Assembly: GCA_947441325.1 (NCBI GenBank)
Contig: CANETR010000125.1
Coordinates: 1-6,520 of the forward strand
Source: Saprospiraceae bacterium
Lineage (GTDB): Bacteria; Bacteroidota; Bacteroidia; Chitinophagales; Saprospiraceae
Direction: 5' to 3'
DNA length: 6,520 nt
Part shown: piece by piece, positions 1 to 5,451 of the stretch
Layout of the letters: every line of letters begins with the position of its first letter
Numbering within the stretch: position 1 is the stretch's first letter
Notes under the pieces: model-generated
The model's input: the letters and a program-made list of their open reading frames with translations, nothing else
The model's database searches: none
Told to the model about the DNA's origin: nothing
Translations under genes and position numbers: made by a program

Positions 1-70
1 AGTAAAAACTATCAAAGTAAAGCAGGGAAGTGCAGTAGAAAAGGGACAGGTGCTTATTGAATTTGCATAG
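1..70 (+). CDS. C-terminal end of a biotinyl/lipoyl-domain protein (biotin carboxyl carrier type), 5' partial
   Basis: The frame that starts at base 2 encodes 22 residues, VKTIKVKQGSAVEKGQVLIE followed by FA, then TAG at 68-70. The pattern V-x-x-I-x-V-x-x-G-x-x-V-x-K-G-Q-x-L-I is the second half of a biotinyl/lipoyl attachment domain, the strands after the modified lysine. The lysine motif itself (usually MKM) would lie about 20 residues upstream, outside the window. A domain ending the protein is typical of biotin carboxyl carrier subunits of acyl-CoA carboxylases or decarboxylases and of pyruvate carboxylase. An efflux-pump adaptor is less likely because those continue after this motif. The exact enzyme cannot be decided from 22 residues. 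A terminator follows 20 bp after the stop. Confidence 0.75.
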   Translation, partial: VKTIKVKQGSAVEKGQVLIEFA

Positions 71-90
71 TTGAGTTTTTTTATATTTTT

Positions 91-125
91 AAGCCATTCT
101 TTTCTGTTGAATAGAATGGCTTTTT
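91..125 (+). terminator. Rho-independent terminator of the biotinyl-domain gene
   Basis: A 10-bp perfect stem is formed by AAGCCATTCT (91-100) and AGAATGGCTT (113-122) around a 12-base loop, and the T run on the 3' side spans 121-125. It lies 20 bp after the TAG of the plus-strand gene and 4 bp beyond the stop codon of hemH on the other strand. On the minus strand the hairpin is followed by A-rich rather than U-rich sequence, so it should terminate mainly plus-strand transcription; it could still cap hemH mRNA. Confidence 0.8.
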
Positions 126-126
126 C

Positions 127-1158
127 TTATTTACTGTTTTCGTGAATTATCTCGCAAACAGCCTCAATCCATTTAGGAGAATCGTTCAATCCCTCGACAA
201 GTTCTAAATGTTCGCCCCCCATTTTTTCAAATTCCTCGGCATATTCATGCGAAATTTCTACAGTTGTCTCCAAGCAATCAGCAACAAAGGCCGGACAGAA
301 AACCAATATTTTTTTGTCGCCGGCTTCACGACGTTTCTTTAGGATATCGCTGGTGTAAGGTTCCAACCATGGATCACGTCCCAACCTCGACTGAAAACAA
401 ATGCTGTATTTATCTTTGTCAATACTTAGTGCATCGGCAATAGCATGTGTTGTTGCATAACACTGTGCGCTGTAGCAGTATTTATTGCTCTCGCAAATAC
501 TGTTGCAGCAATTTTCCTTTTTCATGCAATGCGTGCCACTTAGATCACCTTTTACTAAATGCCTCTTAGGAAGGCCGTGGTAACTGAATAGAATATGGTC
601 ATAATCATCTAAATTATGTTCTTTTGCTCTTTCCAAAAAGGCTTCAATCAGCTTTGGATGGTCATAATAGGAATTGATAAATCTTAGCTTTGGAATAACC
701 TGCTCTTTTGAATAGATTCGCATCACTTCTTCATGAACCGAACCGGTTGTAGCCGAGGCATAATGTGGAAATAAAGGCATTACAATAACCTCGCTAACGC
801 CCGCTTTCATCAATTTTTTTATTGCATCTGCAATAGATGGCTGCTGATAGCGCATGGCCAATTCTACCATGTATTCGTCTCCGAGTTGGCTTTGAACTTT
901 TTCTTTGAGGCTATATCCAAAAACCTTTAATGGTGAACCCTCTTTGGTCCATAATATCTTGTATGCTGCGGCAGATTTTCCTGATCTTAGAGGAGCTATA
1001 ATACCTCTCACCAATATATTACGGGCAATTGGATTGATGTCAATGACCCTGCCATCTGTTAAAAATTCGGCCAGGTAACGGTGAACAGCTGAGCGGGTAG
1101 GAGCGTCGGGAGTACCCAGGTTTACAAGCAATACCCCTTTAAGATTGTTTAATGACAT
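127..1158 (-). CDS. hemH: Ferrochelatase with internal cysteine cluster (probable [2Fe-2S] type)
   Basis: Ferrochelatase inserts Fe2+ into protoporphyrin IX, the last step of haem b synthesis, in the cytoplasm or at the inner membrane. The 343-residue protein has the family start GVLLVNLGTPDAP (8-20), the catalytic histidine in SYHGLP (His194) and the conserved acidic site in ADCLETTVEI (Glu297). Between them, at residues 211-233, lie six cysteines (C211, C217, C218, C222, C228, C233). Four clustered internal cysteines bind a [2Fe-2S] cluster in the Myxococcus xanthus class of ferrochelatases, whereas other clustered enzymes use C-terminal cysteines; this protein has no cysteine cluster at its C-terminus. 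Length is normal for bacterial HemH. The ATG start places the conserved GVLLVNLGTP at residue 8, as in the family. No Shine-Dalgarno sequence is visible. It follows the 296-residue secreted-protein gene by 48 bp and may be cotranscribed with it. Confidence 0.97.
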   Translation of the reverse strand: MSLNNLKGVLLVNLGTPDAPTRSAVHRYLAEFLTDGRVIDINPIARNILVRGIIAPLRSGKSAAAYKILWTKEGSPLKVFGYSLKEKVQSQLGDEYMVELAMRYQQPSIADAIKKLMKAGVSEVIVMPLFPHYASATTGSVHEEVMRIYSKEQVIPKLRFINSYYDHPKLIEAFLERAKEHNLDDYDHILFSYHGLPKRHLVKGDLSGTHCMKKENCCNSICESNKYCYSAQCYATTHAIADALSIDKDKYSICFQSRLGRDPWLEPYTSDILKKRREAGDKKILVFCPAFVADCLETTVEISHEYAEEFEKMGGEHLELVEGLNDSPKWIEAVCEIIHENSK

Positions 1159-1206
1159 GTTTTTACTGATTGTTCTGCTGTTTTAACCAAAAAAGTTAAG
1201 ATTTGT

Positions 1207-2097
1207 TTACTTTTCCTCCAGTTCGCGGAGCTCTTTTTGAATAAGTTCATCCGATTTTTTAAAATCATTTGGATTTAACCTCAATGCTTCGTCTGGATTT
1301 CGGCTTTTGAGCTCATTTAACAGCGAGTTTTTGTTTGAAAAGTCTTTGGCCGAAAGTACTTGCAGGTTATTTTTTGAGAAAATAAAACTTGGATCGGCAT
1401 AATTTACATTTGGGTTTTCTATTATTTTTTCGATGGTTTTAGTGACGGCATCTCCAAAATAAAAGCCCTCAGCAAGTGGCTCGTCGCCATAGGTTTCCCG
1501 CATCAGAATTTCGGGAAGACTTTCCTGATTGGCAAGGTTTAGTGTTAATAAAAAGGAGTTGATAAACCTGATTTTCTGAATTTTTTCATGAGGGAAACTT
1601 TCTAAAAAAGCCTTATTTTCATCGGCTGTGCCCGATTTGAAATGAACTACAATCGTCTCTGAAAATTCAATTGCGCCACGAATGTAATCGTATTTCTGGC
1701 CTTTATCGAATGTGTAAGGCAGGCTAGAAGTTTTCAATGTCTTTTTAATGGTAAGTGTAGGCATTTCACATTCTATCGTTTCGCGAAAATTATCAAAACC
1801 TAAGTGTTGTGTTCTAAAACGATACATGCCCTTTGGGACAATTGCCGTCCAGGCATTTTTATCAGCATTGTAGGTGGCATAGTATCTTTTGCCATAATTG
1901 CTTTCGCCATTTTTGAACACAATTCGGCTGAATTCAACCTTTATGTTTTCTCTGGCAATGTTATAAAACTTTGCTCTTTCTACTTTTTCGTCATCTGCAG
2001 TCATGAAAAGGGTAAGGTAGCAAAGATTATTATCCTGCGCACTTATTATATTGGGCAGGCCTAAAAAGAAAGTAAAAAGCAAAAAGGTGTATTTCAT
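1207..2097 (-). CDS. Secreted protein of unknown function with a subtilisin-propeptide-like segment
   Basis: I do not recognise a named family over the whole 296 residues. Residues 1-20 form a signal peptide (KY, hydrophobic LLFTFFLGLP core, cleavage expected at ISA|Q), so the mature protein is probably periplasmic or exported; there is no lipobox cysteine. Residues about 28-125 look like a beta-sandwich, with VPKGMYRFRTQHLGF (88-101) resembling carboxypeptidase-regulatory-like or PEGA-type repeats; Cys26 and Cys110 could pair as a disulfide. Residues about 149-240 (TIVVHFKSG at the start, ENPNVNYADPSFIF at the end) resemble the I9-type propeptide of subtilases, but no catalytic domain follows. 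Residues 250-296 are charged and probably helical. The ATG is chosen because the signal peptide starts there. It is divergent from hsp20 and 48 bp upstream of hemH. No role in haem synthesis can be inferred from position alone. Confidence 0.85.
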   Translation of the reverse strand: MKYTFLLFTFFLGLPNIISAQDNNLCYLTLFMTADDEKVERAKFYNIARENIKVEFSRIVFKNGESNYGKRYYATYNADKNAWTAIVPKGMYRFRTQHLGFDNFRETIECEMPTLTIKKTLKTSSLPYTFDKGQKYDYIRGAIEFSETIVVHFKSGTADENKAFLESFPHEKIQKIRFINSFLLTLNLANQESLPEILMRETYGDEPLAEGFYFGDAVTKTIEKIIENPNVNYADPSFIFSKNNLQVLSAKDFSNKNSLLNELKSRNPDEALRLNPNDFKKSDELIQKELRELEEK

Positions 2098-2182
2098 GAT
2101 TTGTTTATAACTAAGGCTAAGCTATAAAATATTTTATTATTTCTCTAGAAATTGAAGGTATAGAATTGCTTTAATTTAGAAA

Positions 2183-2229
2183 AATGCCAAAATGGCATTA
2201 AAATTAAAATTTGACATGTCAAAATGGCA
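2183..2229. promoter_or_regulatory. Tandem TGNCA-N3-TGNCA operator-like palindromes
   Basis: The first copy is AATGCCA-AAA-TGGCATT (2183-2199), a perfect 7-bp inverted repeat with a 3-base centre. The second is TGTCA-AAA-TGGCA (2217-2229), with one mismatch between arms. The 14-mers starting at 2184 and 2216 are identical at 13 of 14 positions, and the copies are exactly 32 bp apart, about three helical turns, so both would face the same side of the DNA. The second copy overlaps a perfect 14-bp palindrome, TTTGACATGTCAAA (2210-2223), which adds a further TGACA half-site. This arrangement is typical of sites for a dimeric regulator binding cooperatively. The block lies 86 bp upstream of the secreted-protein start and 171 bp upstream of hsp20, so either or both may be controlled. 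The regulator is not identified. Confidence 0.6.
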
Positions 2230-2345
2230 CTCAGTTTTGCATCGTTTGATTTTTATGCAAAAATTTAAGTAATTGAAATACAATGTAATATAATTTTTGT
2301 GAAAATTATTTTCCTTTTCATGATGTCTTGCGGCATATGCTTTGA

Positions 2346-2376
2346 AATAAAATGAATGTCGACAATCATTTTTATT
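2346..2376 (+). repeat. Imperfect inverted repeat in the hsp20 leader
   Basis: AATAAAATGA (2346-2355) pairs with TCATTTTTATT (2366-2376) with one bulged T at 2373. The inner part, after one A/A mismatch, is the perfect palindrome TGTCGACA (2357-2364). The structure ends 24 bases before the hsp20 ATG. It could be a DNA operator, or, if transcribed, a weak AU-rich hairpin in the leader. It does not cover the start codon and there is no Shine-Dalgarno sequence to hide, so a classical RNA thermometer is only a guess. Confidence 0.4.
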
Positions 2377-2400
2377 ATTTCACATTAAATTTAAATCTTT

Positions 2401-2838
2401 ATGAAAACGATACTTAAAAGAAATCAGCTTCCAGTGTTTTTCGATGACTTTTTTAGAGATGTATTTAATCCCAGTAAATTGTCAAATCAGAATGAATTAG
2501 TGATGACCGCTCCTGCTATCAACATTAAAGAAAACCCTGCTGATTATCAAATTGAACTCGCTGCGCCTGGTATGGAAAAATCCGATTTTAAAATTTCAGT
2601 AGAACAGAATCTACTGAGTATTTCGACTGAAAAGAGGGATGAAAAAAATGAACATTCCGAGAATTACAGCAAAAAGGAATTCGGTTATATGTTTTTCAAA
2701 AGAAACTTCACCTTGCCGGAAGGAAAGATTGAACAAGATAAAATCGAAGCAAAATATGAAGCGGGTATTCTAAAACTTTTGCTTCCAAAAAAGGCAGATG
2801 TTCACTCAAAAGAAGTTAAAACTATTGTAATTGAATAG
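2401..2838 (+). CDS. hsp20: Small heat-shock protein, Hsp20/alpha-crystallin family
   Basis: This ATP-independent holdase chaperone binds unfolding proteins in the cytoplasm and hands them to DnaK/ClpB systems. The 145-residue length is usual for the family. The N-terminal arm (1-36) includes PVFFDDFFRDVF. The alpha-crystallin domain runs from about 37 to 130 with PAINIKENPADYQIELAAPGM (38-58), FKRNFTLPE (99-107) and the signature AGILKLLLPK (121-130). The C-terminal tail ends KTIVIE, with the I-x-I oligomerisation motif at 142-144. The ATG at 2401 is the first possible start because an in-frame TAA lies at 2392-2394. It stands alone on the plus strand between a divergent and a convergent gene, and has its own upstream palindromes and its own terminator, so it is probably monocistronic and stress regulated. 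Confidence 0.97.
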   Translation: MKTILKRNQLPVFFDDFFRDVFNPSKLSNQNELVMTAPAINIKENPADYQIELAAPGMEKSDFKISVEQNLLSISTEKRDEKNEHSENYSKKEFGYMFFKRNFTLPEGKIEQDKIEAKYEAGILKLLLPKKADVHSKEVKTIVIE

Positions 2839-2872
2839 TTTAAGTTTAATTTTTCATGTTGTATAGGGTTGG

Positions 2873-2902
2873 GGCAGTTGCATTATTGCAGCTGCCTTTT
2901 TT
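2873..2902 (+). terminator. Rho-independent terminator of hsp20, overlapping the 3' end of the convergent glycosyltransferase gene
   Basis: GGCAGTTGC (2873-2881) pairs with GCAGCTGCC (2888-2896) as a 9-bp stem with one U-G pair, around the six-base loop ATTATT, and is followed by six T (2897-2902). It lies 35 bp after the hsp20 stop. The right arm and T run are coding sequence for the last residues (K-R-Q-L-Q) of the opposite-strand glycosyltransferase, whose stop codon is in the loop. The minus strand has no U run after the hairpin, so it acts for hsp20 only. Confidence 0.85.
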
Positions 2903-4022
2903 CAATACTGAATAGCTCCAGATAAATAGATTTCAGCTTTATTTCTTCTTTTTCCCAGGTCCAAATTTCTTTTGCAATTTTACAATTGGCCTTTATTTCG
3001 AGGAATAATGCGCGCTCATTCAACAAAGTATTGATAGCGTTCAAAATAGATTCCTTGGTCAAATCTGGAATAAGTAAGGCTGTCTGATATTCATTGCAAT
3101 GTTTTCGATATTCAGGGAAATCCATGCATATGCTGGGTTTTTCTGCCATTGCGTAGTCGAAAAATTTATTGGCTAGTGAGTAATAATAGTTCAACCCCTT
3201 GTTTTTTAATAGATTAATACCTATGTCGGCCTTTTGGGTAATTGACTTTAATTCAAGAGGTTTTATAAAACCAAGGAATTTTACCCTTTCGCCAAGCTTT
3301 AGTTCTTGAGCTTTTTTTCTAAGAACATCAGATAAATCACCTTCGCCTACAATCCAAAATTGAACTTTCTTTGCATCAAATTCCTGCATAGCATCCAACA
3401 TCTCCTCCAAACCTCGACCATCGTTGAGCATTCCTTGGTACAGGAGTATGATTGGTTCATCAGCGCTTTTTTCTATCTGTGTCTCAAGATCTTCTTTTGA
3501 TGATTTCGGTAAATTTCTGATTACTTCAAATTTTTTATTGTAGTTTTTATCGAATTCCTCTGCCAAACTGCTGCAAACTGTATAAGCAAGATCAGCCTTT
3601 GGAATACAAAACTTAGCAATTTTTGACCAAATTCTTTGAATTCGGGGTCTTCCAATCAATTCAGGTACTTCTGTAAAATATTCATGTGCATCATAAATAA
3701 GTTTTTTCCTTCTGATTTTAGTAGCTAAAGTTGCAGCCAAGATAGTATCAAGATCAACAGCACATATTGCATCGTATTTGCGTAGAAATAGGAAGAAAAA
3801 AAATAGCCGGATATTATATTCCAAATAAAAAAACTTACCCTTTGTGAAAAAACAGCGAATCCGCTTCTGTTTGAAATTAAATTCAGACAAAGGCTTCGAA
3901 TCTTTTAGTTTTCGACCTAGAAGCGTTACATCAAAACCAGCATTTGATAAGCTGCTACAGATACGTTGCATCCTTTGGTCGTAGTTCAGATCATTGGTAA
4001 CCGTACAATATATTTTTTTCAC
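2883..4022 (-). CDS. Glycosyltransferase, GT-B fold, GT4-like (Glycos_transf_1)
   Basis: It probably transfers a sugar from a nucleotide-sugar donor during lipopolysaccharide, exopolysaccharide or glycoprotein synthesis on the cytoplasmic face of the membrane; donor and acceptor cannot be read from the sequence. In the 379 residues, the N-terminal acceptor domain has NDLNYDQRMQRICSSLSNAG (10-29) and LIYDAHEYFTEVPEL (108-122). The C-terminal donor domain starts near 190 with LLYQGMLNDGRGLEEML (193-209), followed by FWIVGEGDL (222-230), VKFLGF (247-252) and NKFFDYAMAEKPSICM (285-300). The last is the donor-binding segment usually written NKxFEYxAxGKP, here with Asp for the Glu. A Phe-rich stretch (73-80, LFFFFLFL) suggests membrane contact. 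The start is GTG: an in-frame TAA lies two codons upstream, and the next ATG (Met18) would delete conserved residues. If the permease upstream is read in full, the gap is only 9 bp, arguing for cotranscription. Confidence 0.9.
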   Translation of the reverse strand: MKKIYCTVTNDLNYDQRMQRICSSLSNAGFDVTLLGRKLKDSKPLSEFNFKQKRIRCFFTKGKFFYLEYNIRLFFFFLFLRKYDAICAVDLDTILAATLATKIRRKKLIYDAHEYFTEVPELIGRPRIQRIWSKIAKFCIPKADLAYTVCSSLAEEFDKNYNKKFEVIRNLPKSSKEDLETQIEKSADEPIILLYQGMLNDGRGLEEMLDAMQEFDAKKVQFWIVGEGDLSDVLRKKAQELKLGERVKFLGFIKPLELKSITQKADIGINLLKNKGLNYYYSLANKFFDYAMAEKPSICMDFPEYRKHCNEYQTALLIPDLTKESILNAINTLLNERALFLEIKANCKIAKEIWTWEKEEIKLKSIYLELFSIEKRQLQ

Positions 4023-4031
4023 AATTTAATT

Positions 4032-4121
4032 TTAGGATAATGCCATACTTAAACCCACAATTGACAATATCGAATATATGATTTTTTTAAACAAGCCTGG
4101 ATGGGTAAGCCTGCTATTTAT
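4032..4121 (-). other. Out-of-frame C-terminal segment of the TauE/SafE permease
   Basis: Starting from the A7 tract (4121-4127) in the -1 frame, 29 codons remain open to a TAA at 4032-4034. They read INSRLTHPGLFKKIIYSI and continue to end GLSMALS. In TauE/SafE proteins the last helix begins after a basic, LGxxl-x-R-l-like loop with a phenylalanine-containing F-x-x-I/V stretch, and commonly ends in a G-L-S-L-L-like motif; this segment fits that pattern directly after LGKK of the main frame. Joining them gives a 241-residue protein of usual family length and removes an otherwise unexplained 95-bp gap before the glycosyltransferase. The join needs one extra A in the tract or a -1 ribosomal or transcriptional slip. 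Confidence 0.75.
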
Positions 4122-4756
4122 TTTTTTCCAAGTAAAATACCAATCATTACTGCGGGCAATGCAATTGAGCAAATCAGGAATACAGTCTGATTAAGATTTC
4201 CTTTTACGATATGCCCGATAAGCACTATGGATGATGTACATGCGAAATAGGCCTGAAGGTTTAATCTGAATATTGCAGAAGTCCATCTGCGCATAGTGCC
4301 GTAAATTGCTACCGGAGGTCCGGGAATATTATAAGCCCCCGCCAAAAATCCACCAATGCTGCCAAATAAAATACCAAATCTATTGTCTTTTAGGCTTCCC
4401 AGTTTAGGGTTTAAGAGGCTGAAAACTGAAAATGCAGTTATAAAAATACCAAGATACATTTTCATGATTTTAGTATCTAAAATTGATGCAATATAGATGC
4501 CCAAAGGGACCAATAAAAGTGAACCCAACACCATTATGGCCACATTTCTAAGTTCAATTTTTTTCCATTCCCTTATCACAATATAAAAACTTCCACAGAC
4601 TGAAATAATCGATACATAGGGTCCGCAGATGTTAAGTGGAAGAATAAAACCCAGAAAAGCCATATTTACTAGACCCTCGCCAAAACCGATTGCAGATTTT
4701 ACAGTTGATGCAAAAAAAGCGATTAAAGCAATTGTAAGGAGCAGTGTTAAGGTCAT
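4118..4756 (-). CDS. TauE/SafE-family membrane permease, apparently frameshifted near the C-terminus
   Basis: TauE/SafE (DUF81) proteins are inner-membrane carriers, several linked to export or uptake of sulfonates, sulfite or other organic anions; the substrate here is unknown. The 212 residues contain about seven hydrophobic segments (roughly 3-18, 28-48, 50-62, 72-92, 97-116, 127-142, 170-183, 190-210). Family signatures are the N-terminal half-repeat SAIGFGEGLVNMAF (21-34) and the matching second-half loop GGFLAGAYNIPGPPVAIYG (135-153). The frame stops after PAVMIGILLGKK, where family members continue through a final helix. That helix is encoded in the -1 frame immediately afterwards, across an A7 tract (GGA AAA AAA TAA, 4118-4129). 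As annotated the protein lacks it; restored, it has 241 residues and ends at 4032. The ATG lies 12 bp after the stop of the HExxH gene, indicating an operon. Confidence 0.85.
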   Translation of the reverse strand: MTLTLLLTIALIAFFASTVKSAIGFGEGLVNMAFLGFILPLNICGPYVSIISVCGSFYIVIREWKKIELRNVAIMVLGSLLLVPLGIYIASILDTKIMKMYLGIFITAFSVFSLLNPKLGSLKDNRFGILFGSIGGFLAGAYNIPGPPVAIYGTMRRWTSAIFRLNLQAYFACTSSIVLIGHIVKGNLNQTVFLICSIALPAVMIGILLGKK

Positions 4757-4768
4757 AAAAAAGCAAGG

Positions 4769-5410
4769 TCACTGAGTATTCTTTCTAAAAATAGCCCAAA
4801 TTAGATCTGATATAAGCATAAATATATCGAGCAATGGTTTCAATATTTGAATCAGTATTGAAAGAATTATTGATATTACAAATGCAAATCTAGGTGGTTT
4901 TTGGCTGTAATCGCATTTTGTGGTGATTAAGCCGGGGTATAACTGTATAAAAATTATCGGACTAAGATTTTCACCGCTTAATTTGTAGGCATCCCAAAAA
5001 ATAGCTTCTTTTCTATAAGCTTCTATTTCCATTGGATGATTATTATATGCAAATTCAAGTGCTTTTTTGAGTTTCAATTTCTCTTTAAAAATCCCTTTTA
5101 GGAATAATGCTATTGACCATGCAAGATAATGCCACATAAACGAGCGAATATAACCAAAACTATAAGGCCATTGCTTGTCAAGATGCTGATGCTGTAGAAC
5201 ATGTACAGCTTCATGGAAAATAAGTGATAGGTTGTTTTCATCACTTTTATGCCTCAGGTGCATGTTAATTTTCTTTCGGCTGAATGTATTTGGCAGAACA
5301 ACAGCTGCAGCGAAGCTGTTTCTTAAAAACCAGGGCATACCATATTTAATGTTTACTGATGTCCAATTCAAATTGGGGAATAGTAAATGAATAAGTTTAC
5401 GATCAGCCAC
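4769..5410 (-). CDS. Membrane-associated HExxH protein, putative zinc metallopeptidase-like
   Basis: I do not recognise a named family. The 213 residues contain FHEAVHVLQH (65-74), an HExxH zinc-binding and catalytic motif (His66, Glu67, His70). About 58 residues later comes NHPMEIEAYRKE (124-135), where Glu128 or Glu130 could be the third zinc ligand, the layout of gluzincin-type and DUF4157-like domains (HExxH, then N-P-x-E-x-E-A). Hydrophobic segments at about 86-104 and 175-208 suggest membrane attachment with one short helix between the two motifs. No signal peptide is visible. The start is GTG (5408-5410): an in-frame TAG lies seven codons upstream and no ATG, GTG or TTG occurs between; Met25 is an alternative. 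It lies 41 bp after the potassium-channel gene and 12 bp before the permease gene. Protease activity and substrate are unproven. Confidence 0.75.
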   Translation of the reverse strand: MADRKLIHLLFPNLNWTSVNIKYGMPWFLRNSFAAAVVLPNTFSRKKINMHLRHKSDENNLSLIFHEAVHVLQHQHLDKQWPYSFGYIRSFMWHYLAWSIALFLKGIFKEKLKLKKALEFAYNNHPMEIEAYRKEAIFWDAYKLSGENLSPIIFIQLYPGLITTKCDYSQKPPRFAFVISIILSILIQILKPLLDIFMLISDLIWAIFRKNTQ

Positions 5411-5451
5411 AAGAGTAGGTTTTGTAAGCTATTACATGAAATGGGCACATA

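Larger units (their letters stand above)
2098..2400. other. Divergent intergenic control region between the secreted-protein gene and hsp20
   Basis: These 303 very AT-rich bases carry no credible gene; the longest ATG frames are 18-21 codons. They must hold the promoters of both flanking genes. Visible elements are a 14-bp AT-only palindrome (2124-2137), two TGNCA-N3-TGNCA palindromes (2183-2229) and an imperfect inverted repeat just before hsp20 (2346-2376). I looked for Bacteroidetes-type promoters (TTTG near -33, TAnnTTTG near -7). The nearest match on the plus strand, TAATTTTTG at 2291-2299, has one base too many between TA and TTTG, so no promoter is called. Confidence 0.7.

Noticed and set aside
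1183..1199. Inverted repeat TTAAC/GTTAA between the secreted-protein gene and hemH
   Set aside because: The 5-bp AT-rich arms with a 7-base spacer are too weak to call a terminator or operator.
1804..2064. An 86-codon open frame on the plus strand
   Set aside because: It lies wholly antisense to the secreted-protein gene, begins with a non-ATG codon, has no recognisable domain and is best explained as a shadow of the real gene.
2226..2232. GGCACTC, resembling half of a CIRCE (HrcA) element
   Set aside because: The matching GAGTGC arm is absent at the expected nine-base distance.
2225..2240. A sigma-54-like promoter, TGGCAC followed by TTGC
   Set aside because: The spacing between the GG and GC cores is 11 bases instead of the required 10, and TGGCA is already explained as the right arm of the palindrome.
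2216..2272. An 18-codon ATG frame in the intergenic region (MSKWHSVLHR...)
   Set aside because: It is too short, has no start signal, and its ATG coincides with the repeated operator-like motif, which explains the sequence better.
2352..2417. A 21-codon ATG frame overlapping the hsp20 start (MNVDNHFYYF...), a possible leader peptide
   Set aside because: It is out of frame with hsp20, has no start signal and is dominated by AT-rich codons; chance is the simplest explanation.
4093..4113. Direct repeat AAGCCTG (4093-4099 and 4107-4113), considered as part of a terminator or frameshift-stimulating structure
   Set aside because: The copies are direct rather than inverted, so they cannot form a stem, and they lie inside the probable coding tail of the permease.
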